A stretch of 64,000 bases of DNA from Ficedula albicollis (lineage: Eukaryota > Chordata > Aves > Passeriformes > Muscicapidae). The stretch is from positions 25,340,687 to 25,404,686 of the forward strand of contig NC_021700.1 in NCBI RefSeq assembly GCF_000247815.1. The letters run 5' to 3'. A model generated the notes under the pieces. That model did no database searches, had not been told where the DNA came from, and saw nothing but the letters and a program-made list of their open reading frames with translations. Positions 38,791 through 51,834 of this stretch are shown here, one piece after another (the first letter of the stretch is position 1; each line of letters begins with the position of its first letter). Made by a program: the position numbers and the translations under genes.

Positions 38791-41337
38791 CATTTTGGCT
38801 CCTCATACAGTTTTTCATGTCTTCTGAGAATGGAAAATGCTGGTAGCAATCCTATTATTTCTTGCAAAGATACCGAATATTTCATGTCTTACTGATACCT
38901 TCTTGCAATGTACGGATCCCCAGATCTGCTACCACTGTCCTCCTCTGCAGAGCACAACAGCCGAGGAAAGAGTTGATACACATAGCACTCTCTTGTACAA
39001 AGGAGCAACATCTTTCTCTGGGTCTCTCAGCATATTTTGTGATACCATTCTTTGCTTCCCAAATGTAGCATGCCATAGCTCCTCTGTGCTGTTCAAGTGG
39101 CAAAGATTGAGTTTTAATGCCTGGCTTGTGCACATGCTGAAGGCACACACTGTCGACTCAGAAAGCAGTCAAAGAGCAGGCAGTGATTTCACATTAAAAG
39201 GTAGGGAGGAGAGGGCCACCTGCACATCTCTTTAGCAGCTTTAACAAAACCGGTGGTTTTAATTAAGTATCTTCTTACATGGAAACAGAATCAAATGTCC
39301 TTTCCTATGGTTCTCTGTCACTGAAAAGTGTTCATTACAGATAGCTGTGAGAACTGCTAAAACTGCAAAACCAAAAATACCCCTATACTTTTCCTTAAGA
39401 GTCCATTGCTGATTCACATAGTGTCTGCTTTGTTCTGTAGGTAGTAATAAGGTGTTGAAGAGCAGGTTCCTGGGAGGAGTGGACAAAAGAATTGATGTTT
39501 CTAACAGATACTGTTTCCTTCCTGCCCTAATTTTATCTCTGGAGCTGAATCTGGGCTGCTGTGCCTTAGGCTGAAATTCTGTAGACCCCTCTGCTCAGGG
39601 GAAGTCTAGCATCATTCCAGATTTATGTTCACGTGGGTGACTCCTCTCCCTTTGGACTGGGGTGAAGTCCAAATCAAAATTGAGCCTCAGAAAGGAGCAA
39701 CTTCAAATTATAGAGACATTACAATTTGTATCATGATAAGTATACAGTACTCCCAAATAAGAAGACAGGTAACTGCCAATCAGTAGCTCCTTTCCCTTTT
39801 CCCTTGGCTGGCAAAGTCAGCTGGTGAGGGAGAATTCAGAAGCAGATATCTTTCTACACCAAGATTTTTTAAACTAATTTTTGGCCTTTAGCTTTAAAGT
39901 CCAGGGGAAGGCTACCATACATGGGAAGCTGTATCACAATAAGGAGAGGAGTAATAGATCCTACAAAAACAAATGATAGTTTTTAATCCCTTGGGTTTTT
40001 CCTCATTGACACGACTATTTCTTGCCCTTTACCCTATAGCTAGGAGGAAAAACAGAAGTTGCTTGTTTAACTGTTAGAATATTGCTCCTTGGCTAGGCAG
40101 AGAGGGTTGATCATGTATGGAAATCGCTCTCATCATCCAGGGTGTTATCAAAGGCAAACTGGTTTAGGTCCCTGCATCCACATCTCATCATTGTTTGCAT
40201 TAATCTTCCTCAAACACCATCACACAGCAGCAGCTGCAAGGAAATCATTAAAAGAGCTAAACTGAAAAGAATTATATAAAAAGCATGTTAAACATTCCTC
40301 TTTTCAATAAAGATTAGATTCCTTTTGGCTTCACTAATTATTAAGCAGGGCCATCTGTGACTGGCTATATAAATTATTATGGTCTGCATTCAGACTGCTT
40401 AATACACCATCTCCATGGTCCCATAAAAGAAGAAGTAGAGATAGACTTGAAGACCATCTGTTGTGAACTCTAGTTACCCCTGTAGCAGCAAGGCTTCAGC
40501 TGGGGTAGTAGCTACAAGAGCTGTAGCAGGATAAGCAAGAACCACTTGTTTCACACCAGTACAGTTGAGCAGTGGGAATAGCTGGATGGTAGAGAACAAC
40601 TCTGCTGTCCCGTGAAATATTCATCATGCAGTTCAGGAGCAGTGTTAGGAGGACAATGAGCTCTGGGTCTCCTGTTGGCTGACACTGGGCAGAACTTGCC
40701 TTTCCTGTACCATCCAAGTCAGAGCTGAGATGTGGGAAGAATGCCTGTTTCTCCATAGTATGGTCAGGCATGTCTCTGACTAACAGAGGGACAAACATGC
40801 AAGAAAGGAGTGAAAGCACTACAAGTAGGGATGTAGCAAGGCAGAGGGCTTATCTGCATAGTACAGTGCTCATGAAGCAGGATTATTGTGAAATAGGAGT
40901 ATCCAAATGAGTCATCAAGCAGATACAACATCAAGGCTAGCCCTGGTTCGTAAAGCCCCTTGCAATGTCCTTTGATTCTTGGTAAATCCTCAGTACCTGG
41001 TCAGGGAAAAAAAATAGAAGCTGAGTGAGCCATCTGAGCACAGGTCCCAAGAGCTACACAGATTATTCAAATAAACCACAGTACAAAGTGTTGTGCACAC
41101 AGCAGGAGTCTGGGGATCTGGGTCTCTGGGCTGTTGAAGGATGTGGAGGAAGCTCTCAAGGCACCTTTAATTAACTTTCCAAGGCACTTTCAACTAACTG
41201 TCTTGTTCAGCTGGTGAGTTTTGAGGTGAAGAGTTACTCTGGGCTCCTTGCCATGACTGACATGCAGCCTTTTTCCTTTTGTAGTCTGCCAAGGTGGCTG
41301 AAGAAGCATTACAACATTAGTGCTGGAACAGAACCTT
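38791..41337. other. Unique sequence, no gene seen
   Basis: No further element recognised. The 132-codon frame at 38837-39235 (+) overlaps opposed minus frames and has no family resemblance. Confidence 0.55.
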
Positions 41338-41940
41338 AACAGAGTGAGGTGGTAGAGAGAGAAAGCAAAGAGGAGGGGAAAGGGATTTGGAAATAAATAG
41401 AGAAGATGGAGAAGTGGAAAAAGGTACAGAAAGGATATTTGAAATTGAGAAGATTGTGAATCTTGGAAAACACAGAGGCCTGAAAAAGCAGGGAAAGGGT
41501 AAGAAAGGTCACAATAATAGAAATGAGAGAAAGGAGAATCTGGGGTACCTATGGAAAGAGAAGAAGACAATAGAAGAAACAAGGTCAAAATAAGAGAAAT
41601 GAAAATGGAAGCCAACTGGCAAACAGTGAGGGAAAATATTTGGAGTGGAAAAATATGGGAAGATGCTGAGAAAAGCACTGGTAGGAGAGAAAACTGTAGC
41701 TGGGTTGTAGCTGGAAATATTTGAGGGAAGAAGGAAAAAGAAGAGAGTGGCACAAGAATAATGCAAGGCTCTGGTTCTGGAGAGGACAAAAAGTTGCTCA
41801 GATGGCAAGAGAGCTGAAGAGAACAATATGCAGGAAGCAAAGGGATGGCAGGGGAAGAGATAGTACAAAATCCTGAGAGGTGGAATTATAGAGTGACAAG
41901 AGAAGAGAAACTGGGAAGAGAAAAAACACCAGTTATGAGG
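41338..41940. repeat. Purine-rich (GA) tract, about 600 bp
   Basis: The plus strand is strongly enriched in A and G with words such as GAGAGA, GGAAAAAG and GAAGAAG, but it is not a simple short-period repeat. Because the complementary strand is pyrimidine-rich, stop codons are rare on it, which gives minus frames of 216 codons (41190-41840) and 119 codons (41509-41868). Their conceptual products are S/L/F/P-rich and low complexity, so I regard them as composition artefacts. Such tracts can form triplex-type structures in principle. Confidence 0.82.
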
Positions 41941-44009
41941 TAAATGCTTATCAGCTTTTGTCTTGTTTCCACTGTCCTTGTAGTCTGTGCTTAGGTAGAG
42001 CTCTCAAGGGTGGGTTCATATATTTTAAATCTTTAATGGTGTTTTCCAACACTATTTTCTTTTTCTCTCTGGTTTATTTTGATGAGAACATAGTGTGCCT
42101 CTGGTCGCTTCTGGGCATATCTCTAGATTTTCTTTAGAAGAAGTCTAAATTTTTCAAGTCGCAGAGGAATATGTTCAATTAAAAAACCTAAACATATTTT
42201 CAAGAAGAATGCAGTCATTAGTACTCATTATTTAATTGCATTACTTAGGGCGGAGGAAATGCTGTTTGTATTATCTCCACTCACAGGTGGCAAAAAAATC
42301 TGCATGTGACTTAGGGAAACAATACAAATATTGGCTTTCTAATTTGTTCAGGGATTAAATCTGACACTTTAAACAGAAAAGACTGAGGTTGGAATGTAAT
42401 TTACTTGTATAATTGCATCACTTGAAATGTACTTTTCTATTGTACTGACAAAAGCCTTGGTGGAAATGGAGCTACTTTTCAGTTTCTGACAAGTTTATAC
42501 CGGAAAAGACTAATCTGATCAAATTTGACACTCCTACAAAAAAGGAATTAAATTTAAGGCAAATAGTAAAATAGAAACTCAGCAGGGCTCCAGACAACAA
42601 TTAGCCAAGTGCTTAAGTTCAGGTTGTAACAATCAATCTTCCTGAGAATTGCCAGTTCTAAGATGAAAGTTGCAAGTCCATGGTAAAGTTCAAAGTGGAG
42701 CTATCGATTGTGCCACTACACCTGGTAGTAAACCCACAGACAATTATGAAGGCAGCCCAGCTGAGAAAGCCTACAGGGTAGAATCCAGTGTGATACACAC
42801 CAAGGTGAACCTGCAGAGAAAAGGGCCCAAATAACCCAGTCATTTGTTATTTCAAGGGAGTGTTTAAAACATTTTAGTTCCTAATATCTGAGGGAATCTA
42901 ACCTTGTACTTTTTCTGGATGAAAACAGTGTGCAACATTCATAGACTTTATCCCATATGCTCTCCAGGTAGAGACTGCTGCTAGTTCAAGGACCTGCTGT
43001 GTTCTTCTGTTGCTTAGAGTAGATGCCCTAAAGTTGACTGCCTTAGGGAAATGCATCGCTGTGAGTACCTCATGTCTACTAAGAGGATGTTATGACTATA
43101 GCTAATCATCTTCAAGTCAATGTTAAGAGAGCTTTTTAAATTGCATGCTAAATGAGACAGCAGTTCTCCCAAGATGGGTAAAGCTTTGATAAATATCATG
43201 AAGGAGAATTAGGATACTAATTTTTTCTAAAAATACTTTCATAATTCTCTGATTCAGCTATGATTAGTTTCTATCTTCTTTGCATCCTAGGAAACTCATG
43301 AGTCAGCTATTTAATATCAAATCAGATCAAATTCTGCTCAGAATTAATAGCTGGCTGCCTTTTGGCAGCTTGCCCTCTGCATCTGATTGACTCTTTGCTT
43401 TTGCAAATGTGTTTTCAGACCTGCTATTGATGACAAGTGGATTGAATTATAAATCAAAGCCATGCTTCTGAATTGTCAGTAATCTAATCAAAGAGACAAA
43501 CTGTGCAATAAAGATGACTTTGGATGAGGGAAGATATTGATTTTGAAATTTGCTATTGTGGTATTTGAGATTACTTTTAACTGAAATATTTCTTGCTTTC
43601 TTAGTGGCTTGTTATCCTTGTACTTTCTTGCAGTTCAATGTGCTTTGGGATTTCTGCATCCAGATATTTCTGTGGCAGCATGGGGAAGAGACTCCCAGTT
43701 CTTCTTGCTGTCTGAAGCTGTCTCGTCTTGTGAGAGTCTCATCTTTGAACAATGTGTGTGAGCTGCCACAGACTGGGAGATCAGAAAATCTCAGCAACAA
43801 AGCAGAGTGCTGGGAAGATTCAGACCTACTTCTGTGAAAGTCAGTGGCAAAATCCCTGTTCATCAAAGGCCCATCCAGTAAATGATGCTGGGTCACCACT
43901 TGTGTGCAGGCACATCTATTGTGTAATCACAGTTGATTGCAAAGGATGAGTAAATACCATCTAGGAGTTCTTTCGTTAGTTAATTGCTATATAAAATCAG
44001 GAGTGGTTA
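41941..44009. other. Unique sequence, no gene seen
   Basis: No recognised element. The opposed frames at 43550-43837 (+) and 43612-43899 (-) are mutual shadows. Confidence 0.55.
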
Positions 44010-44897
44010 ATTTAATAGTGGTCGGTGGCTCAACGTCCAGATCAGTGATGAGTGGTGTCCCTCAGGGGTCTGTGCTGGGGCTGGTCGTTAATGTGACACA
44101 GACAGTGGGATTAAGTGCACTCTCAGCAAGTTTGCAGACAGGCACAAAGCAGTGATAGGGTTGGCACCCCTGAGGAATAGGAGTAAACCAGAGGGCCCTG
44201 GACAAGCTCAAGGAGGGTCTTACAGGGATTCAACAAGGCCAAATGCCAACTCCACCTGCATTGAAGTGACTCCAGTATCAACAGAGGCTGGGGCATGAGG
44301 GCTACAGAAAGTATCTCTGTCAAGAAATACTTGGAGGTACTGGTGAATGAAAAGATAGGCATGACCCAGCAATTTGCCCTTGCAGCCTAGAAACCAGCTG
44401 CACCCTAGGCTGGATCTGAAAATGTGTGGCCAGCAGGGCAAGGGAGGTGGTTCTGCCCCTGAGCTTTGTAGTAGTGTGACCACCTGGAGTACTGCATCCA
44501 GCTCTGGAGTCCTCAGTACAGAAACACATGGACCTGTTTGAACAGGTCCAGAGGAGGTCTGCAAAAATTATTGAAGGGTTTGTACACCTCTTCTATGAGG
44601 ACAGACTGAGAGAGCTGAGCTAGTTTGCCTGTACTGATAGGCCAAGGGTAATGGTCTTAAACTAAAGAGGGTAGATTCAGACTAGGTACAAGGAAATAAT
44701 TTTTTTATGTTGATTGTGGTAGAACACTGGGACAAGCCACCCAGACAGGTGATATGTTCCCCATCCCTGGAAACATTCAAGGTCAAATTTGACAGGGCTC
44801 TGAGAAACCTGATTAGCTGAAAATGTTCCTGCTCATTGCAGGGGCTTGGACTAGATGGCCTTTACCAGTCTCCTCCACCCAAGCTATTCTATGATTT
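44010..44897 (+). mobile_element. CR1 LINE fragment with remnant of reverse transcriptase, plus strand
   Basis: A short open stretch still encodes S-G-V-P-Q-G-S-V-L-G from 44051, the conserved reverse-transcriptase block of CR1 ORF2 (usual form SGVPQGSVLGP). The reading frame then breaks, and the catalytic YxDD block expected downstream is not seen, pointing to an internal deletion. The 3' part has typical landmarks: 'accacctggagtactgcatc', 'ggtccagaggaggtctgca', 'gaacactgggacaagccacc', 'gcttggactagatggccttt', and the end CTATTCTATGATTTT. It is a dead copy, moderately diverged. Confidence 0.93.
44530..44549. other. 20-bp inverted repeat inside CR1
   Basis: GGACCTGTT, loop TG, AACAGGTCC. The CR1 consensus has a partly self-complementary sequence here ('ggacctgttggagcgggtcc'), so the palindrome was inherited and then improved by mutation. 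Confidence 0.7.
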
Positions 44898-46755
44898 TGC
44901 GAACTTGCTGATTTCTGAGTATCTTTGCAGGTGTGGCATTACTGGATCCTGCACAGAGATCCTTATGGATCCTGGCAGATGCTTTTGTAACAATAATGAG
45001 CAGTTTTGGTGATCGGAAAGTATTTCCTATAGACATGCGTATATCAAAGTTGCTCAGGTGTGAGAATTTAAAAAGGCTATTTTGAGATGTTCCAGTCCCA
45101 AATCCACAGTGTAATAACACTTGTGATAAAAGAGACACGTTTTTTCTCCTGCTCTTACAGTGGTGGAGCCTGGAAGAGAACAGCTAAGTCCTTCAGTTGC
45201 TTTGCTCCTTTAGGTAGATGTTCTTCTTACAGCCATTTCTTCACCTGAGCTCATCCACTCACAGAGACTGGCTTTGCACTTGAGCGTAGTTCAGTGAAAG
45301 GTAATGTCACTTCCTTCATCCTTGGATGATCTAACAGTATTACATGACTTTTTCTGGTTTTGCCCCTGAAGGGATTCCCAGAGGTTCAGCACAGCAGCTG
45401 TGAAAGAATCATTTGGCTTTCAGTCCCTCCCTCCAAACATAAATATTCTCTGCCTTCCTTCCAGAAAATCACACAGAAATAAACTTGCTTGTTCCCAAGT
45501 CCTTTAGGTTCTGCAAAACCATGTCAAGCATTTCAAATTGTAGCATTTATTAAGATTTCCAGTGTGTGCTGGGCTGTTCTCAAGCCTGAATTCCACACCT
45601 TGTCTGTGGCTGCAGATGTTACAATCTTAGGCCTGACCACAACCAAATCCATGTAGAGAAGTCTAGTGCTTCATCTACAGAGATCTCTGCCAATAAATTC
45701 AATGCATACTTCTATGAATTTATGAATAATTATTTAGGCAGACTTCTGTCCAACAGTGGCATTTCTCCCATGTAACAATATTGCATGTGCTCAGCAACAC
45801 TTTCTAGGGTAGGCTAAGATGCAAAAGCAGTGATAGTAAAGACAAAGATCTTGATGGAGAACAGAAGACCAAACAGGCTGAGTACAAGACCAACTGTGGA
45901 ATTTAGGTTACTAATTCTATAAAGGAAACAATCTGATTAAGCTTTCTCAGTGAGAAAAGCTTCTTGAAGAAACAAATAATGCGTCACAAAGGGTTTTGAG
46001 TTGCATTTTTAGTAAAATGAGAAGTAAAACTTTAAAGACATGTGAGTGACAATGATATTCTTTTCACTCCTGTGCTGGGAAGTAACACTAGATCCTCCTC
46101 TTTGCACCCCTGTGAGTGCTGTCTTCTCCAACAGCAGGGACAACTGTGCTGTATAGAGTGGACTATTCTGGCCTTCACCAGATTCAAGAGACCTTCCCAC
46201 AGATTCTGATAGTTGATTTTTATACTGGGACCACAGTTGAGGCAAGCAATAGGCACTTTAAGGGTTTAGAATTAGATAAAGGGATTAATTTACACACATT
46301 TGGCCTATGCTGCCCAAATACTCTTTGGACTAAAAAGACTACTGTCTTTATCCCTAAATGCAATTTTCTCATCTGATTTGTTTGCATTTTTTTTTCCCCT
46401 ATTACAAAGCCTCTTGATATTGCTCACTTGGACAAGGAAATGAAGTTTAAGGTTTGGTCAGGTTCAAAACTGTAGCAATACAAATGGATATCAGCAGGAT
46501 GGCTGGGATTAGAATCTGAGCCTCAGACAGTTAAAAATCACCAAATAAGAGTGAATCCAAGCCAGATTGTGTTTTTATACTGCTCCTGTCGCCTTGGTGT
46601 CACTCTCTCCCACACAGCAGCCAATTATTCAGTGAGTATTGAGGTTGAAGAGAGTAATCCCATCAGGTCAGGAGGATGTGAATGGTTTAATATCTAGCTT
46701 CATAACCTGGATGTTGATACTATTTATCATAAGTGCTGGGTCACACTGTTCATAT
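44898..46755. other. Unique sequence, no gene seen
   Basis: No recognised repeat or exon. Confidence 0.55.
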
Positions 46756-47094
<339 letters not shown>

Positions 47095-47133
47095 ATATGT
47101 TATATATGTTTTTCCTTTTTTTTTTTTTTTTGG
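47095..47133. repeat. Right copy of the 38-39 bp repeat bracketing the second C run
   Basis: ATATGTTATATATGTTTTTCC, 16 T, GG, then GTGGTGGGGAGGCC into unique sequence. Confidence 0.95.
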
Positions 47134-47650
47134 TGGTGGGGAGGCCCTGTGGTACTACTTAACTGCTAATAAAAGCACTATATGTTAGCAAAATCATAAC
47201 CAGAGGAAGATAAATTCAAAAGTGAAAAGGTTCTGTTTTTATCTTTCAAAGATAAAACAAATACTTTCATAAAATAACAGGTGTTTGTGACATTTCAGAT
47301 GTCCTATTATATCTATAACTGATTTCCCAATGGGACCCTTATGGTAAGTCATCTTAAAAGCGTGTTTATACCTTAATCTAATTATTTTTCTTTTTCAAAT
47401 AGGCCATACATTATTCCAGTGTCAAAGAAAAAAATGTGTCTAAATTTAGCCCTGTAGGTGTGTTTTGACTTTTTCTCATCAGAACTTTTCACAAGTATTA
47501 ATTAAGAGTGTCAAAAGAAATAGGCAACTCAAGAATCCCATGGCCACCCTCTGTGAGTAAACACAAAGCACTTGCATGCCTTCAAATTATAACATCCTGT
47601 ACCAGAGCAACAGCCACCTTTCCTGTTCTCCTGGCAAACCTCCCAGCTGC
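47134..47650. other. Unique sequence, no gene seen
   Basis: Nothing recognisable. Confidence 0.55.
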
Positions 47651-47922
47651 ACCTGCCAGCCAGCACCGAGTAAATGCTATGTCAAAGTGCCACTTTTAGC
47701 AGTTTTGTCTTTGATGGTTTGGCATTACCCACTGCCAGGAGTGTTGCTGCACTGTTCTTTTGTCTTTGATGGTTTGGCATTACCCACTGTCAGGAGTGTT
47801 GCTACACTGTTGACCTGCCAGCCAGCACCGAGTAAATGCTATGTCAAAGTGCCACTTTTAGCAGTTTTGTCTTTGATGGTTTGGCATTACCCACTGCCAG
47901 GAGTGTTGCTGCACTGTTCTCT
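47651..47922. repeat. Compound tandem repeat, 162-bp period with a 55-bp sub-repeat
   Basis: ACCTGCCAGCCAGCACCGAG occurs at 47651 and 47813. Inside, the roughly 55-bp unit 'ttttgtctttgatggtttgg...gcactgttc' occurs at about 47703, 47758 and 47865. The middle one has two changes (actgtcagg and gctacac) that the outer two lack, the same outer-alike, middle-different layout as at 13958-14848. Confidence 0.94.
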
Positions 47923-48995
47923 CCATGGAAGAGAATTACTTGTGCTCATTCCTTCTGAAGCTTGACACTTGGCAGTGCCAGGCTTTGGGCTGGCCTTGCC
48001 CTTACTGGTGAGACTCCCACTGCTCTTTGCTGCCTTTGAGGACAGTTTCATACGCGTTCACTAGCTCTGAGTAACTAATATAGTCTGTGATCATGAGATT
48101 CCTGGAGCTCACAAGTTTGTCAAGACCTGACATGAAAGAAAACAATGTTCTCTTTACTGGGCAAAATGTTAGGATACAATTGCTAACCACCTTAGAATAG
48201 GAGAGTGTTTCAAAAGCAGAATTCCTATTTATTTTATTTTCTCAATGTCACTGGATGTCTCCTCTGGCAAGACAGGGAAGTGACTGAGCACCATTGGCCT
48301 CCTGAATGGCTCCTCTTAGGAGCTGTGTCCACCAGCTGTGCTTAGCAGCCTTCTGGTAATATGTTTTTATTTTCTCTTCTTTCCTCAAAGGCAGACACAG
48401 GCCTTGCCTTTTTTCTGTTTCTGTTCTGATTAAAAATTCTCTCTGTTTACTTTATTCAATGGAAACATAGGTTTGAGCTTGCACAGGAGTTTTCTACAAT
48501 ACAGTTTCAAAAATTAAACATCCATCCTTTAAATAAATGTACTACCTTTGTTTTGAAAAAGCCAACTGCTGGTCCAGCACCTTGAAAACTGTAATTGTGT
48601 ATTTGGCAATACATATTTTAAGAAAATAACTGTAAGACGTAAGACAATATGTATCATCAAAAATTCTACCTGGATGTGAGTCATATCAAAGAGATGTCTC
48701 TAATTTACTTTCAACTTTCTATAAAAGTCACACAAAATAGTAACAACCACTTCAGAAACCAGAATGGTATTTTCTTTGCAATTCTAAGGGCTCATGCTGT
48801 CACAAGACTGCATCTTGTGAATTTCCTCCCTTGTTCCTGCTAATGTAATAAACTTTCTCATTCACTTCATGTCAGAAGCAGTTTTTCTTTACAGAACCCA
48901 GTCAAAGAGTAAACAATAAGAATTCTAGAGAAAAAGACCATAAGTCTTATCCTTTCTAGGTGACAAAGGATTAAATAGGGAATCATCTACTGCAG
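47923..48995. other. Unique sequence, no gene seen
   Basis: Nothing recognisable. Confidence 0.55.
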
Positions 48996-49191
48996 TGGCT
49001 CCTCACTAGGTATCATAGTACTTAGCATTTCCTGGAGGCAGTGGGGACCTGCACATTTGACATGTGAATAAAAGCAGGAGGCACCTATAACACTGGCTCC
49101 TCACTAGGTATCATAGTACTTAGCATTTCCTGGAGGCAGTGGTGACCTGCACATTTGACATGCGAATAAAAGCAGGAGGCACCTATAACAT
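48996..49191. repeat. Tandem duplication, 98-bp unit x 2
   Basis: TGGCTCCTCACTAGGTATCA occurs at 48996 and 49094. Two differences are seen (GTGGGGACC/GTGGTGACC and ATGTGAAT/ATGCGAAT). Confidence 0.96.
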
Positions 49192-51103
49192 GATTTCATT
49201 GCAAAGGTAACAGAAAATAATGGAAAACTTTCTCAGAAGGTCGATTACTGTTTTCCCTGAAAATCCCTTTTCCCAGGTCATAGACTAATACTGTGGGATT
49301 TCAAGCAGACCTTTGGTTTTGAGGAAAGTGGAAAGATGACAAAGTCCAACCTTGCTTTATGATGCACACACACTGAAGTCAGTGCTACAGCTCTTGCAGA
49401 GTTTTGAAGTGGGGCTTGCAGAGAGTTCCAGTTGTGTCTGTTCACGGTGACATCTGAGTCGTGCCCCAAGTGTCCCTGATGTTATGCAATTAGAAATGCA
49501 GAGGTGTAATTTGCAGAGAGCTACAAAAGATGGCTCCACCCAGAAAAGATCTTGAGCCCACACCCGCCTAAGCCTCTTTATGGTGTTAATTTTCAGCTGT
49601 TTGACCAAGCAACCAAACCACATGCCAAGTAAATTTCCATGGTGGCAGGGGATATAACTTGGTGAAGAAAACCTGTCAGAAATGTGGATGTACTGATTTT
49701 TGTTTGTGCTGGCACAGCACGTTCACTTCAGGTTGCAATCACTGCTCCGTAATTTAAAGCATGTGCAAACTATGTCATCTTCTTGACCTGGCAGGCTCAG
49801 CTTTTGTTTGTGTCATATTATCTGTTTATTTATAGCACTTAGGTATTTCTTAAGCACATCCAAAATTTAAAAAAAATAATTTCAATGGACAACAAAGGCT
49901 GTGGGCAGGAAGTGAAGAAGTGAGCTCATTCTCATAATGTTTGTGAGAGCTATTTGGAATGAATGAATGATTGACAAAGCAAATTAATCTGATGGCAGGT
50001 GCAGGTTCTCCAGTTGGTTTGTATAAGGAATAATACTTAGCAAAGCTTTCTTAGGAACTTTCAGAACACACATATTTGAAAGTATGCTGCTCTACTGAAA
50101 CACCCTGTTTCTCAGAACTGCTGCAATATTGGTAAGAGGATTTTTGAGAACTAGGGTTGTTTCATTGCTCATTTGTAGAGGATGTAAAATTAAAAGATAA
50201 CTCTTTGGTCAAATGACAGTCATTAGGCAATCCCATTGTTGGATCATGCTTGGAAAGCTTTCCTTTTCACTTAGAATGAAACAAACCAAATCTCAAAGCT
50301 GAAGAGCCACTGCAGAATAAAACTGATGACTTCTGTTCATCTCTGTGGGAGCTCCTAGACCCTTACTGCTGAAGGGAGTATAAAGAACATACCTCTGAAA
50401 AATCAATTTAGTTTTCTCCGTTGCTTTGGTTTGCATTGTTCAAGGACTTTAAAGGCCTGGGGTTTAGTGATAAAATAAGTTTGCATCTTTTCTTATTTAT
50501 TTTGTCTGAAATATCTCTTTACAAACTATTCTCTTCAGTTAATGAACATTTAAATAGGAACACATTATTAGGCTAAGTACTGAGGCTGTAAAATGTGACA
50601 GTAACTCTTGAAGCCTCTTATGATCAGTTTGTGGCTCCAGCTCAGTGATACAGTGGTGCTACTCCTGATTCGCTTGGGTCCGAGTATGAACAAGTCGTCA
50701 AAAATAATTTTTTATAAGAGAATTTTTTAAAAAATTGGGGTATGGAGCTCAGAAATTTTAAATGTTGTTCCTCTTTAAGTATCTAGAAAACATATGAATA
50801 AAAGAAAGTAAAATAACAGGGAGAAAAGTGAATCCTGGAATTTCCTGAAGCACCAACACAGTTTATCTGCCATCTGCTCTGTCCTTCATTTCTGTTGCTA
50901 GAAATGTAGGCTTGTATCCTTGATTTTATTGATCCTCACCTCTGTGTCCTTGCTTACCTGCAAAGCTGTACCAGCTAAATCTAAAAAATATGTTTGGAAA
51001 ACCATCTCACCCCTGGAAGTAGAAGCATCCAATGCTTAAGAAAAAAAATAAGGCATGGAGCAGGCACTGAGGAATGTTGCCTTTTTTGCATTGCATTTGC
51101 ATG
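49192..51103. other. Unique sequence, no gene seen
   Basis: No recognised element. Confidence 0.55.
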
Positions 51104-51144
51104 TAGTCCAAATTTACTACAAACTTAGTCCAAATTTACTACAA
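51104..51144. repeat. Tandem duplication, 22-bp period x 2
   Basis: TAGTCCAAATTTACTACAA occurs at 51104 and 51126. Confidence 0.92.
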
Positions 51145-51284
51145 CCTGTGGCTTAGGGTCTTCCTGAGTCAGAGGGTCACCAAATGCTAGCTTCAGACTG
51201 ATTTTTTGCATAAAAATATTTGATTACTTTTTGAATACATTTTAAATTTTGGTCTCCTGTGGCAGTGAGACCCACAGCTCATTA

Positions 51285-51812
51285 ATGACTGGAGTATTGC
51301 ATCCAGCTCTGGATCCTCAATACAGGAAAAACAGATCTAAGAGAGAGGGTCCAGAGGAGGAATGATGAAGGGCTGGACACCTGTCCGACAAAGAAGGGCT
51401 GAGAGAGCTGAGGTTGTTCAGTCTGGAGAAGGCTCCAGAGAGATCCTGTTGAGGCCTTTCATACTTAAAGGGGGTTCATAAAAGAGATGAGGACAGACTT
51501 TTTCATATGGCCTTTCACAACAGGACAAGAGGTAATGGTTTTAAATTAAACCAAGGCAGATTCAGCTGAATATAAGGAAGAAATATTTTATGATGAAACT
51601 GCTGAAACAATGGACCAGGTTGCCCAGAGAGGTGGTAGATGCTCCAGTCCAGGAAACACTGGACTTCATTCTGGATGGAACTGTAAGCTCAACCATCAGC
51701 CTGATCCAGCTGAAGATGTCTCTGGCCGTGGCAGGGTGGGTCTTGGACTAAATGACCTTATAAGATCCCTTCCAACCCAATCGGTTCTATGGTTCAGCGG
51801 TTCAGCAGATCA
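51285..51812 (+). mobile_element. CR1 LINE 3' fragment, plus strand
   Basis: Landmarks in order: 'ctggagtattgcatccagct', 'agagagctgaggttgttcag', 'cctggagaaggctcc'-type sequence, 'caggttgcccagagaggtgg', 'gatcccttccaacccaat', and the end GGTTCTATGGTTCAG. It is moderately diverged and 5'-truncated. Immediately after it a partial echo of the end occurs ('aacccaatctgctctgtggtt', about 51813-51834). Confidence 0.92.
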
Positions 51813-51834
51813 ACCCAATCTGCTCTGTGGTTCC

